A stretch of 64,000 nucleotides of DNA from positions 776,001-840,000 of the forward strand of contig CP066701.1 of NCBI GenBank assembly GCA_016756695.1, written 5' to 3'. This document shows, in pieces, positions 53,495 through 62,544 of this stretch. The stretch's first letter is position 1. Every line of letters starts with the position of its first letter. Under the pieces are notes generated by a model. The model was not told where the DNA came from and ran no database searches. It saw only the letters and a program-made list of their open reading frames with translations. Position numbers and translations under genes: made by a program. Origin of the DNA: Heyndrickxia sporothermodurans (GTDB lineage Bacteria > Bacillota > Bacilli > Bacillales > Bacillaceae_C).

Positions 53495-54559
53495 CTATTT
53501 TCTCGACCAATCTGCCCCAGCATCCATATGGACAAAAGGGATCGTAGTATCAATTTCTCCTGTTATCCTTTCAATAGTGATGTCCTCACCACTCAACCAT
53601 CTATGCCAATCAAACTCATATGGCTCAACATCTCCACCAAGTGCAAACCATGCTTTCATTTCACGAGGTAAGTATGCCGAAGTATGAATCGTTCCCGCCC
53701 AGCTCCCATATAAATCGGAAAAAACACCTTTATCGGTATTATTCAATAAACGAAAAGCTTCCTGTGCTCCTGAAATTGCTTCTTGGTTTGCTTGTAAAAT
53801 TTGTAACCTCCGCTTTGAATCAACGAGATGATGGCGATTTTCATCTTGCATTAATTCAAAATGATTCGTGCAAGCATTTGCTTGACGAACCTTCACACCC
53901 CGTGGAGTAGTTTCCACTATTTTTGTCGTACTACTTTTATCGTATACAACATATGTAAAGGAATGGCGATGTGGAATTTCTTTCAGCATTTCAACGGCTT
54001 CTTCCACATTTGCACATGATTCTAATACTAATCTTCCTATCATACAGCAAATAAACCCATCTCCTGGATTTTTGCGATTCATAAAGTTATAGCCCATCGA
54101 AAGTCCCTTTTCGTTCATCCCATCCATTCGTCCAGTGATTCGCTGACTCGGACCTATAATCGCATAACCTTGATCGGTCGGCTGAAAAAACGTATAGCGA
54201 CCTTCATATGTCTTTGGATGATAATCATAATTACGAATTAAATAATGATCACCCGTTAAAATGGAACAGCCGGATCGAACATAATCTAAGCGATAGCCGC
54301 CGAATTCCATCAACACTCGTTCTATCGGCCATTCTAGTGCATCTTGCAAACCAAGCAATTCATCCCATATACCCGGAGCAAAGCGAGTAATTGCTTGTTT
54401 TACTTCCTCTACTTCCACAGTAAAGCGCGGTTTTCTTACTTGCCATTGCTTTTCGCGATTTTGAATAATGAGCGAATCCTTTAACTTTTTCCCTTGCATA
54501 TAGCCAAAATCATAATGTGTGCCGCGAAATTGAATAATCTCACTATAAATTTGCCTCAT
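53495..54559 (-). CDS. C45-family acyltransferase/amidase-like protein
   Basis: This 354-residue Ntn-hydrolase-like protein resembles acyl-CoA:6-aminopenicillanate acyltransferases: 'FRGTHYDFGYMQGKKLKDS' at the start, the probable nucleophile Cys in 'RSGCSILTGDHYLIRNYDYH', and 'GMNEKGLSMGYNFMNRK'. In this family the Cys becomes the N-terminus after self-cleavage. The natural substrate in bacilli is not known, and penicillin synthesis should not be assumed. It shares an operon with the GNAT. Confidence 0.82.
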   Translation of the reverse strand: MRQIYSEIIQFRGTHYDFGYMQGKKLKDSLIIQNREKQWQVRKPRFTVEVEEVKQAITRFAPGIWDELLGLQDALEWPIERVLMEFGGYRLDYVRSGCSILTGDHYLIRNYDYHPKTYEGRYTFFQPTDQGYAIIGPSQRITGRMDGMNEKGLSMGYNFMNRKNPGDGFICCMIGRLVLESCANVEEAVEMLKEIPHRHSFTYVVYDKSSTTKIVETTPRGVKVRQANACTNHFELMQDENRHHLVDSKRRLQILQANQEAISGAQEAFRLLNNTDKGVFSDLYGSWAGTIHTSAYLPREMKAWFALGGDVEPYEFDWHRWLSGEDITIERITGEIDTTIPFVHMDAGADWSRK

Positions 54560-54692
54560 GTTGATCCCTCTTAAAATTAATATGACTTCATATATTTAGG
54601 ATACGGGATAATCTGGTGAAAATAAAGGATACAATCTTTTAAAGGACATATTTAGATAACGGAACTCGTGTCTGTCGCCGAATATAACAAAA

Positions 54693-54717
54693 GACCAAAT
54701 CAATAAATGATTTGGTC
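54693..54717 (-). terminator. Terminator of the opp operon
   Basis: GACCAAATCA (54693-54702) pairs perfectly with TGATTTGGTC (54708-54717); on the minus strand CTTTTGTT follows, 14 bp after the oppF stop. Confidence 0.85.
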
Positions 54718-54730
54718 CAAAGGAAATCTA

Positions 54731-55657
54731 TTACTGCTCTTTATATTTTTTAAATTCTTTCTCAGAGCAATATACAAAATGCCCCGGTGTCACTTCACGC
54801 ATTTTAATTTCTTCGCCTTGTTCATATTGATGGACAGCTGGGTCATATGTTTGGCGTACACGTGTCCGTTCATAATCCGGATCTGGCAATGGAATAGCTG
54901 AAAGCAATGATTGCGTATAAGGATGTAAGGGATTATTGTATAAATCTTCTGCTGGAGCTAACTCCACTAGCTTACCAAAATACATAACCCCGATACGGTC
55001 ACTTATATATTTAACCATTGATAAATCATGGGCGATAAATAAATAAGTTAACCCTTTTTCCTTTTGCAGCTTCTTCATTAAATTAACTACTTGTGCTTGA
55101 ATGGATACATCCAATGCCGAAATAGGTTCATCCGCAATGATAAATTCAGGATTAACAGCAAGAGCTCGGGCAATTCCGATCCTCTGTCTTTGCCCACCGG
55201 AAAATTCATGTGGATAGCGATTGGCATGCTCGCGATTTAAACCAACCGTTTCAAGAAGATGTGCAACCATGTCCATTCTTTCTTTTGGAGATTTGGCTAA
55301 TCCATGGATGTCAATACCTTCTGCAATGATATCCGCAACTTTTGTACGTGGATTAAGTGACGCATATGGATCCTGAAAAATCATTTGCATTTTTTGATGG
55401 AATTTTTTCAATTGTCCTTTTGACTTCTTCGCATGAACATTTTCTCCTTTAAAAAGGACTTCTCCACCTGTTGCATCATAAAGTCGAATAATCGTACGTC
55501 CAGTTGTTGACTTCCCACAACCAGATTCACCTACAAGGCCAAGCGTTTCTCCTTTATAAATATCGAAGGAAATATCGTCAACAGCACGCACTTCATTCGA
55601 CGATCCCATATTAAAATACTGCTTTAAATTTTTTATTTCTAATAATTTTTCTGCCAT
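54731..55657 (-). CDS. oppF: Oligopeptide ABC transporter ATP-binding protein OppF
   Basis: This 308-residue ATPase has Walker A 'GLVGESGCGKSTTGRT', signature 'EFSGGQRQRIGIARALA', Walker B 'PEFIIADEPISALDVS' and the switch His in 'LFIAHDLSMVK'. A C-terminal oligo_HPY region follows. It is the last gene of the operon, 3 bp after oppD. Confidence 0.92.
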   Translation of the reverse strand: MAEKLLEIKNLKQYFNMGSSNEVRAVDDISFDIYKGETLGLVGESGCGKSTTGRTIIRLYDATGGEVLFKGENVHAKKSKGQLKKFHQKMQMIFQDPYASLNPRTKVADIIAEGIDIHGLAKSPKERMDMVAHLLETVGLNREHANRYPHEFSGGQRQRIGIARALAVNPEFIIADEPISALDVSIQAQVVNLMKKLQKEKGLTYLFIAHDLSMVKYISDRIGVMYFGKLVELAPAEDLYNNPLHPYTQSLLSAIPLPDPDYERTRVRQTYDPAVHQYEQGEEIKMREVTPGHFVYCSEKEFKKYKEQ

Positions 55658-55660
55658 TTT

Positions 55661-56722
55661 TTATTTCGCCTCCTTATTAGGAGCTGACTTTTTATTAGCG
55701 TTAAATTTCTTCATGCGCATTTGAACTGCTGCCGGTGGTTCCACTTTTGGTGCATCCGGGTGGAGCAGCCATGTTGCAGCATAATGCGTATCAGATATTT
55801 TAAACATTGGCGGTTCTTTTTCATAATCTATTTTCAACGCATAAGGGTTACGAACAGCGAATGCATCACCCTTTGGCGGATTTAGCAAGTCCGGTGGTGT
55901 TCCTGGAATGACAAATAATTCTTCATCGTTCGCATCAAGACTTGGCATAGAACTGATTAATCCCCAAGTGTATGGATGTTTAGGATTATAAAAAATTTCA
56001 TCGACGGTTCCTACTTCAACAATTTTTCCACCATACATAACAGCCACACGATCGGCAACATTTGCAACAACACCCAAATCATGGGTAATAAAAATAATAG
56101 AAGTATCTACTTTCTTTTGCAGTTCTTTCATCAAGTCTAAAATTTGACCTTGAATGGTTACGTCTAATGCTGTTGTTGGTTCATCAGCGATTAATACTTT
56201 TGGATTACATGCTAGTGCAATCGCAATAACTACACGTTGTCTCATCCCGCCTGAAAATTGGTGAGGGTATTGTTTCATACGAGATTCTGGTTTCGGAATT
56301 CCCACTAGTTTTAATAAATTGATTGCGCGTTTTCTCGCTTCGTCTTTTCCTAAATGTTGATGTTTCAACAGTGGTTCCATAATTTGCTTTCCGATGGTCA
56401 TCGTTGGGTTAAGTGAAGTCATCGGATCTTGGAAGATCATCGAAATATCTTTTCCGCGAACTTTTTGCATCTCTTTTTCTGAAGCTTTTGCAATATCCTT
56501 TCCATTAAAAAGGATTTGACCTGACTTGATTTCGGAGTTACCGGGTGGCAACAATCGCATAATGGATTTTGTTGTGACCGATTTACCGGAACCTGATTCC
56601 CCAACAATCGCTAATGTTTCACCTTCATACAGATCAAAGCTAACTCCTCGAATCGCTTTAACTTCACCAGCGAACGTATGAAATGAAATATTAAGATCTT
56701 TTACTTCAAGCATTTTTTTCAT
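55661..56722 (-). CDS. oppD: Oligopeptide ABC transporter ATP-binding protein OppD
   Basis: This ATPase has Walker A '[16 protein letters not shown]', signature '[17 protein letters not shown]', Walker B '[16 protein letters not shown]' and '[11 protein letters not shown]'. ATG 56722 follows GAGGTGAGAA. The C-terminus has '[20 protein letters not shown]' and a long basic tail after '[13 protein letters not shown]'. Confidence 0.92.
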   Translation of the reverse strand: MKKMLEVKDLNISFHTFAGEVKAIRGVSFDLYEGETLAIVGESGSGKSVTTKSIMRLLPPGNSEIKSGQILFNGKDIAKASEKEMQKVRGKDISMIFQDPMTSLNPTMTIGKQIMEPLLKHQHLGKDEARKRAINLLKLVGIPKPESRMKQYPHQFSGGMRQRVVIAIALACNPKVLIADEPTTALDVTIQGQILDLMKELQKKVDTSIIFITHDLGVVANVADRVAVMYGGKIVEVGTVDEIFYNPKHPYTWGLISSMPSLDANDEELFVIPGTPPDLLNPPKGDAFAVRNPYALKIDYEKEPPMFKISDTHYAATWLLHPDAPKVEPPAAVQMRMKKFNANKKSAPNKEAK

Positions 56723-56739
56723 GTTTCTCACCTCGCTCT

Positions 56740-57759
56740 TTAATCTCTCATTTTCGGATCAAATGCATCACGTAGTCCATCTCCGATTAAGTTACTTGCA
56801 ACTAAAATAATACAAATGACAATACACGGAATAATCATTAAGTGAGGTAAGAACTGGAATGTTTTATACCCATCCTCAATCAATGTTCCTAAAGATGCTT
56901 TAGGTGCTTGTAAACCGATCCCAATGAAGCTTAAGAATGCTTCAAAAAATATCGCACTCGGAATTGTAAACATCGTATTGATGATAATAACCCCTGATAA
57001 ATTTGGTAATAAATGTTTAAATAAGATTCTGCTATTTGATGCACCAAGTGTTTTCGATGCCATGACATATTCTTGGCTTTTTAGTTTTAATACTTGTCCA
57101 CGGACGACCCGTGCCATCCCTATCCATCCTGTAATAACCATCGCTACCGTTATTGATAAAATTCCTGGTTCCATAATTAACAGCATGAGAATTACAACAA
57201 TTAAATTTGGAATACCAGAAAGCACCTCTAAAATACGTTGCATCACGTTATCTACTTGTCCACCTTTAAACCCTGAAACAAGTCCGTATGTTACTCCGAT
57301 TATCATATCGATAAGCGCAGCTAGGAAGGCAATATATAATGAAACCCTTGTTCCAAGCCACACCCGTGAAAATAAATCCCGTCCAAGACCATCTGTTCCA
57401 AACCAATAATATTCTTTGATATGTTGTTCTTTATATATATTGGTTTCAACGCCGCCAATTTTTTGACTGCCATCAAATATTCCAATTTTCTCTAAGCCAG
57501 GTATTCTAGGAGGCAGGTTGGCATGAGATGTGTTTTGTTCAGTTGGACTAAAGTGTGATAGGTGTGGTCCAATAATAGCCATAATAATGATTAACACTAA
57601 AAGGACTAAACTAATAATCGCACCTTTATTCTTCCGTACACGGAGCCAGGCATCCTTTGCGAATGAAAGCTGAGGTTTAGCAATTACTTCACTTTCATGT
57701 GGATTCACTGGAGCGGGCTCAAACATTTCTTTAGGTATTTTTTCTAACATTTCAGCCAT
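56740..57759 (-). CDS. oppC: Oligopeptide ABC transporter permease OppC
   Basis: This permease has an N-terminal cytoplasmic segment, then six membrane helices. The EAA loop reads 'EYVMASKTLGASNSRILFKH'. 'GTDGLGRDLFSRVWLGTRVS' is the OppC/DppC mark. Its ATG overlaps the oppB stop (TAATG). Length 339 is typical. Confidence 0.92.
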   Translation of the reverse strand: MAEMLEKIPKEMFEPAPVNPHESEVIAKPQLSFAKDAWLRVRKNKGAIISLVLLVLIIIMAIIGPHLSHFSPTEQNTSHANLPPRIPGLEKIGIFDGSQKIGGVETNIYKEQHIKEYYWFGTDGLGRDLFSRVWLGTRVSLYIAFLAALIDMIIGVTYGLVSGFKGGQVDNVMQRILEVLSGIPNLIVVILMLLIMEPGILSITVAMVITGWIGMARVVRGQVLKLKSQEYVMASKTLGASNSRILFKHLLPNLSGVIIINTMFTIPSAIFFEAFLSFIGIGLQAPKASLGTLIEDGYKTFQFLPHLMIIPCIVICIILVASNLIGDGLRDAFDPKMRD

Positions 57760-58688
57760 TATTTTTTCCCTCCCGCTACACGAATTCTCGGATCAATGAT
57801 TCCGTAAAGAATATCAACAATCAAAATAATTACTGTTAATAAGAATGCAAAGAAAATGGTTGTTCCCATAATGATTGGAAAGTCATTCGTTTGAATTGAT
57901 TTAACAAACTGCTCGCCGATTCCAGGTATCGCAAAAATTTGTTCAACAACCATGGAACCTGTCATTAAACCAACCGCCATCGGTCCTAACACCGTAATTA
58001 ACGGAATCAGTGCATTTCGGACAGCATGTTTAAAAGAAATTTCCATTTTTGAATTTCCTTTTGCTTTTGCTAATGTTATATAATCCGAACTTAATACTTC
58101 AATTAACTCTGTCCTCATGAATCGGGCAGCTGTTGCGATTGGGAAAATAGCCAATGCGATAGTAGGCATTATAGATGAGGCAAAACTATCCCATGAGGCA
58201 ACTGGGAGCCATTCTAACTTAACTCCTATGATATATTGTAGTAGTGCAGCAAATACGAATGATGGGATCGATTTTCCTAACACTGCGAGGAATGTACTAC
58301 CATAATCAATCCATGTATTTTGAAACATCGCTGCTAAAACACCTAGTAATATTCCGAAAATCGTTCCGATAAACATCGCTTGAAAGCCTAGCTGTAAGGA
58401 TGGTCCCATTCGATTGATGAGCAGTTTCGTAACCGGCTGATTATCAAATTGGAATGATACCCCTAAATCACCTTTCACAATGTTTACCATATATCTTCCA
58501 TACTGAACTGGAATTGGGTCATTTAATCCATACTTTTCTTGAAGGATGATCTTTTGTTCGTCAGATAGCTTTTCTTCTGCTCGAAACGGTGTACCCGGCA
58601 AAAATTTCATCAAAAAGAAAGTAAATGATGAAATAATAAATAAAGTAAGAATTAAATAAACAATTCTTTTTGAAATATACTTTGCCAT
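57759..58688 (-). CDS. oppB: Oligopeptide ABC transporter permease OppB
   Basis: This six-helix permease begins at ATG 58688 after GGAGGTATG. The EAA loop is 'DYITLAKAKGNSKMEISFKH' and the N-terminus 'KRIVYLILTLFIISSFTFFL' is typical of OppB/DppB. It follows a hairpin that separates it from oppA, and overlaps oppC by one base. Confidence 0.92.
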   Translation of the reverse strand: MAKYISKRIVYLILTLFIISSFTFFLMKFLPGTPFRAEEKLSDEQKIILQEKYGLNDPIPVQYGRYMVNIVKGDLGVSFQFDNQPVTKLLINRMGPSLQLGFQAMFIGTIFGILLGVLAAMFQNTWIDYGSTFLAVLGKSIPSFVFAALLQYIIGVKLEWLPVASWDSFASSIMPTIALAIFPIATAARFMRTELIEVLSSDYITLAKAKGNSKMEISFKHAVRNALIPLITVLGPMAVGLMTGSMVVEQIFAIPGIGEQFVKSIQTNDFPIIMGTTIFFAFLLTVIILIVDILYGIIDPRIRVAGGKK

Positions 58689-58749
58689 CAAGCATACCTC
58701 CTAATCCAAATAATTTAAAATCTTCTAAATATGGTGATATATAAAGGGG

Positions 58750-58793
58750 AAAAGAGAGTAATCCTTTTATTGTAAAAAGATACTCTCTTTTTT
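58750..58793 (-). terminator. Attenuator-like hairpin between oppA and oppB
   Basis: AAAAGAGAGTA (58750-58760) pairs with TACTCTCTTTT (58781-58791). In opp operons partial termination here is known to make the binding protein more abundant than the membrane parts. Confidence 0.75.
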
Positions 58794-58827
58794 GGAAGAC
58801 CTTCAATATATCCTATTGTCTATCTTC

Positions 58828-60504
58828 TTATTTTTCGATTGTTACATTTTTCAACGTATAATCTGGTCCAAATAAGTGTTCTTCAAAACCTTTCACATAA
58901 GGCTTAACTAATTTCAAGTGACCTCTTTGATAAATTGGAGCAATTGCTGCATCCTCTTGAACTAAAATCTTTTCAGCTTGTAGCAATGTTTCCCAACGCT
59001 TTTCAAGGTCATTTCCATATTTCACTTTTGCATCATTGATTAATTGATCATATTTTTTATTTGAGTAACCTGTTTTGTTGTTTCCACCATCAGTTACAAA
59101 TAGATCAAGATATGTCATTGCATCTAAATAGTCTGCTCCCCATCCAGCCATTTGAATTTCATAATCTTGCTTGTCTTGTTTTTGGATACGGATTTTAAAT
59201 GGAACATTCGTTAATTTTAGTGTTAATCCTGGTAAATTCTTTTGTAATTGATCTTGGAAGTACTCACTTGTCTTCTTCGCATTTTCTGTATCATCACTTA
59301 AAAGTTCAAGTGTTAAAGATTTAACACCTAACTCTTTTAAGCCTTTTTCCCAATATTCTTTTGCTTTTGCTGTGTCAGTAGTTAGTAAATCACCACTTGC
59401 ATCACGGAAGTCTTTACCATCAGTAGGACTCTTTGCCACACCTTTAGGTACTAATCCGTTGCTTGGGAATGATCCATTTGAAAGAATAGTATCTGTGTAT
59501 GCTTTTTTATCAAATGCCATAGCTAGTCCTTTACGAATATTCTCATTCGCTAAAGGTGTTTTCTTGCCGTTACGCACTTGGTTGAATTTCAAATACCAAG
59601 AACTTGATTCTACCATTTTTAATGCATCTTTATTGTTTTGATATTGTTTTGCATATTCTGCACTTAATGCTGCTGTAATATCAGTTTTACCTGTGTTATA
59701 TAGGTTAATCGCTGTATTTGGTGTTTTTGCTACTTGTACATGTACTTCTTTAAGTTTTACATTTGCTTTATCATAATAATTTTCATTTTTCACATATTTC
59801 CAAGTTAAGCCTGTTCCGTCCCAATCTTTTAATTCGAAAGGACCATTTGAAAGCATGTTGTCACTGTTTGTTCCGAATTTATCGCCTTTTTCTGTAACGA
59901 ATTTTTCATTTAACGGAGCAAAAGTAGCAAACGCTAGTAATGAATCAAGATATGGAACTGCATTTTCTAGAGTAACTTTTAATGTATTGTCATCAACAGC
60001 TTCTACACCTAGTTGATCAGGTTTTGCTTTTCCGCCCATAATTTCAGTTGCATTTTTAACTACACCTGCAAACATGTAAGCATATTGAGCACCTGTTTTA
60101 GGATCTACTGCTCTTCTCCAAGAGAAAACAAAGTCTTTAGCTGTTACAGGGTCACCATTAGACCATTTAGCATCTTTGCGAATTTTAAATGTATAAACTT
60201 TACCGTCTTCACTAATAGTAGGTTTTCCTTCTGCAAGTGCAGGTACTGGAACATCTTTGTCATTTAATGTATAAAGACCTTCTAATGTTTGTCCGAATAC
60301 ACTGAAACTTGCTGCGTCAGTTGCTAATGTTGGATCCCCTGTTGGGATTTCCGCAGTCTCAATCATATTGAGAACTTGGTCATTTTTTGACCCGCTATCG
60401 CCATTGCTTGAGCTTTTCTTATCGCTTCCCGCACCACATGCCGAAAGTACTAATGCAAGTGATAGGGCGATGGCAGTAAATAGATAAAATTTTGACTTTT
60501 TCAT
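58828..60504 (-). CDS. oppA: Oligopeptide-binding lipoprotein OppA
   Basis: This 558-residue extracellular binding protein has a lipoprotein signal with lipobox 'LVLSACGAG' near residue 22 and an SBP_bac_5 domain: 'DGKVYTFKIRKDAKWSNGDP' and 'TAKDFVFSWRRAVDP'. The length and fold match OppA of Bacillus. It is the first gene of the operon. In Bacillus OppA also imports signalling peptides for competence and sporulation. Confidence 0.93.
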   Translation of the reverse strand: MKKSKFYLFTAIALSLALVLSACGAGSDKKSSSNGDSGSKNDQVLNMIETAEIPTGDPTLATDAASFSVFGQTLEGLYTLNDKDVPVPALAEGKPTISEDGKVYTFKIRKDAKWSNGDPVTAKDFVFSWRRAVDPKTGAQYAYMFAGVVKNATEIMGGKAKPDQLGVEAVDDNTLKVTLENAVPYLDSLLAFATFAPLNEKFVTEKGDKFGTNSDNMLSNGPFELKDWDGTGLTWKYVKNENYYDKANVKLKEVHVQVAKTPNTAINLYNTGKTDITAALSAEYAKQYQNNKDALKMVESSSWYLKFNQVRNGKKTPLANENIRKGLAMAFDKKAYTDTILSNGSFPSNGLVPKGVAKSPTDGKDFRDASGDLLTTDTAKAKEYWEKGLKELGVKSLTLELLSDDTENAKKTSEYFQDQLQKNLPGLTLKLTNVPFKIRIQKQDKQDYEIQMAGWGADYLDAMTYLDLFVTDGGNNKTGYSNKKYDQLINDAKVKYGNDLEKRWETLLQAEKILVQEDAAIAPIYQRGHLKLVKPYVKGFEEHLFGPDYTLKNVTIEK

Positions 60505-60829
60505 TTACTTGTCCCCTTTTTCTTTTATTGAAAAGATTCTAAAAAGCTTTTCTATTAATATTATATAATATTATTCTGATTTGTACATTATTTTAAAAAA
60601 CATTTTTAACTTTTTTATGACATATTTATAGGCAAAATTACATTTATCTTCTATTTTTTACACTTTTCAATCGAAATATCGTTATAAATGTCGAAATATT
60701 GTTTTATATCAAAATAGTTTTAATTTTATTTCACAAAAGTTTTGTTTTAATTTTTATATTTTTTACTATATAATTTTCATTATCTTTATCTCCTCTTTTC
60801 CATTTCTTTTATTGAAAGGAATGATTCGA
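60505..60829. other. Upstream region of the opp operon
   Basis: This very AT-rich region of about 325 bp must carry the opp promoter on the minus strand and a promoter for the small membrane protein at 60830. Runs of T and A give no clear operator, and no gene is visible. Confidence 0.4.
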
Positions 60830-61165
60830 TTGGTTAAAAAATATGTTATATGGGTGATTGTTTCACAAATAGTTGTCTTTCTGTTTTCTTTGGTCTTTTA
60901 TCACTCCATTCATTTATTGGCATATATTAATGTTTCCTTTGTTGTCGGTGCTCTTCTTATATTAATAGCTTTAACAGGCTACATTATAAATAAAGGATTT
61001 TTTGATATTGTATTTGCTAGTTTTCAGCAAATGTTTAGTAAAATGAACGATGAAGAACGGAGACCATTGTCAAAATTAATTCCATTAAGGTACCATTTAC
61101 CATTTACCGTGGGATTGGTTACGATTGTTTTAATGATCATTGCACTGTTCGTATATTATGGATAA
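60830..61165 (+). CDS. Small membrane protein, DUF3899-like
   Basis: The best start is TTG 60830, 9 nt after AAAGGA, giving about 111 residues beginning 'MVKKYVIWVIVSQIVVFLFS'. ATG 60821 is possible but overlaps that site. Three hydrophobic segments and the end 'LRYHLPFTVGLVTIVLMIIA' fit the DUF3899 pattern. Function unknown. Confidence 0.65.
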   Translation: MVKKYVIWVIVSQIVVFLFSLVFYHSIHLLAYINVSFVVGALLILIALTGYIINKGFFDIVFASFQQMFSKMNDEERRPLSKLIPLRYHLPFTVGLVTIVLMIIALFVYYG

Positions 61166-61166
61166 C

Positions 61167-61199
61167 AAAAAGGCGATTGGCGCACCAATCGCTTTTTTT
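61167..61199. terminator. Bidirectional terminator
   Basis: AAAAAGGCGATTGG pairs with CCAATCGCTTTTTTT between two converging genes. Confidence 0.88.
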
Positions 61200-61201
61200 G
61201 T

Positions 61202-61957
61202 TTACTTCTTAGTATAAATGCAAATCGCATCCCTCAAAAATTCGGTCATTCCTGGTTGCTTTTCATAGTATGATTTAAATCGTTCATCATCGACATACAT
61301 TTGTGCAAGTCCTGCGTGGGCTTCTTTGCTGTATTCTTTCCAAGTAAGGGTCAACCATTGTTTATGCAAGTCTGCTGTTTTTTGTGCAAGCTCACTTGAT
61401 GGATCACCCGTAGCGAAAGCTTCTACTAACGTTTCTATTACTTGTTTCTCTAGTTTTGTGAATCTTTCATATTGATCTTGAGTCATATTCATGAACTTTG
61501 CATTGGATTGGTCAATTGTTTCATTTCCGTACTTCTTTCGAATTTCATCACCGTATTTTTCTTCATTTTCCTCAATCATTTTTTTCTTAAAGCCCTCAAA
61601 TTTCTCTTGATCCGTCATTTTTCTTCTCCCTTCCTTATAGCTAATCGTTTTATTTACATTTTCAATTAATAAATCTAGCTGTTTTCTTTTTTCGAGGAGT
61701 TTCTCACGATGATCCTTTAGTGCCTTTGTACTATCAAAGCCAGGAGTGTTCATGATCATTTTTATGTTTTCTAAACTAACACCTAATTCCCTGTAAAATA
61801 GAATTTGCTGCAGTCTGTCAACCTCAGTTTGCCCATAGATTCGATACCCTGATGAATTCATCCTTGCCGGCTTAAGAATGTCGATTTCATCATAATATCG
61901 AAGGGTTCTTGTACTAACTCCTGCTAATTTCGCTAGCTTTTGCACCGTATATTCCAA
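61202..61957 (-). CDS. MerR-family regulator with a TipAS effector domain (Mta/TipA type)
   Basis: The MerR helix-turn-helix is 'YTVQKLAKLAGVSTRTLRYY' followed by 'SGYRIYGQTEVDRLQQILFY'. The C-terminal TipAS part has 'FMNMTQDQYERFTKLEKQVI', the drug-binding type of domain. The 251-residue protein starts with TTG 61957, 6 nt after AGGAGGTG. It activates its own promoter when bound to a ligand in the known family members. The divergent DoxX-like gene is a likely target. Confidence 0.9.
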   Translation of the reverse strand: MEYTVQKLAKLAGVSTRTLRYYDEIDILKPARMNSSGYRIYGQTEVDRLQQILFYRELGVSLENIKMIMNTPGFDSTKALKDHREKLLEKRKQLDLLIENVNKTISYKEGRRKMTDQEKFEGFKKKMIEENEEKYGDEIRKKYGNETIDQSNAKFMNMTQDQYERFTKLEKQVIETLVEAFATGDPSSELAQKTADLHKQWLTLTWKEYSKEAHAGLAQMYVDDERFKSYYEKQPGMTEFLRDAICIYTKK

Positions 61958-61977
61958 CTTGATCACCTCCTCTTAAT

Positions 61978-62011
61978 GTAAAGGTACACCTTTACGCAAC
62001 GTTAATGTCAA
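61978..62011 (-). promoter_or_regulatory. MerR-type promoter with operator
   Basis: On the minus strand TTGACA (62011-62006) and TACCTT (61986-61981) are separated by 19 bp, the long spacer typical of MerR-controlled promoters. The operator GTAAAGGT-AC-ACCTTTAC (61978-61995) lies in it. MerR-family proteins twist such promoters into an active form. Confidence 0.65.
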
Positions 62012-62101
62012 ATACGTTTTATTAGATTTTATAAGTAATACCCATTTTTTTTGACATGGTTTGTCCTATTATTCATATATTCAATTAAAGGAGGGATTAC
62101 C

Positions 62102-62476
62102 ATTCATACAAAAATCATTCGGTATTTAGTCGGATATGTTTTTATTACATCTGGAGTAATGAAAATAGTTAGTGAAGATTTGGGGAATTATTTTACTAGC
62201 TTAGGATTGCCTTACCCAATTTTACTAATGAATGCAGTAGCGATAATAGAACTTATTTGTGGAATCCTTATTTTAGCAAATAAATGGGTTAAACAAGCAT
62301 CTATTCCGTTAATGGCCATTATGATTGCGGCAATCCTTTTAACAAAAGTGCCGATATTGCATACAGGATTGATTGCCTTTGCGTTCAATGCCAGGTTGGA
62401 CATTATTATGCTGGGTCTATTAGCGATTCTTTACAAACAAGATATGAAAAGAGGCTGGGACAAAACCCACCTCTGA
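62102..62476 (+). CDS. DoxX-like membrane protein, apparent ATT start
   Basis: The reading frame has no ATG, GTG or TTG at a suitable place. AAAGGAGGG (62087-62095) lies 6 nt before ATT 62102, which reads I-H-T-K-I-I-R-Y. The family start is usually M-H-T-K. The 124-residue protein has four hydrophobic segments, with 'YVFITSGVMKIV' and 'AIIELICGILILANKW', typical of DoxX. A TTG at 62051 opens the same frame but is the first base of a TTGACA -35 box, so it cannot be the start. The divergent MerR gene may regulate it. Confidence 0.75.
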   Translation: MHTKIIRYLVGYVFITSGVMKIVSEDLGNYFTSLGLPYPILLMNAVAIIELICGILILANKWVKQASIPLMAIMIAAILLTKVPILHTGLIAFAFNARLDIIMLGLLAILYKQDMKRGWDKTHL

Positions 62477-62481
62477 GATGA

Positions 62482-62526
62482 AAAAGCCGGTGAATTTTTA
62501 CGACGAGTAAAATTTCACCGGCTTTG
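62482..62526 (+). terminator. Terminator after the DoxX-like gene
   Basis: AAAGCCGGTGAAATTTT-type arms (AAAGCCGGTGAA at 62484 and TTTCACCGGCTTT at 62514) pair around a 9-nt loop, followed by a T-rich stretch. Confidence 0.85.
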
Positions 62527-62544
62527 ATTATTTTTTGAATAAAA

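Noticed and set aside
53495..54559. C45 protein as a penicillin acyltransferase in a beta-lactam cluster
   Set aside because: No other beta-lactam genes are nearby, and many bacteria carry this family with unknown roles.
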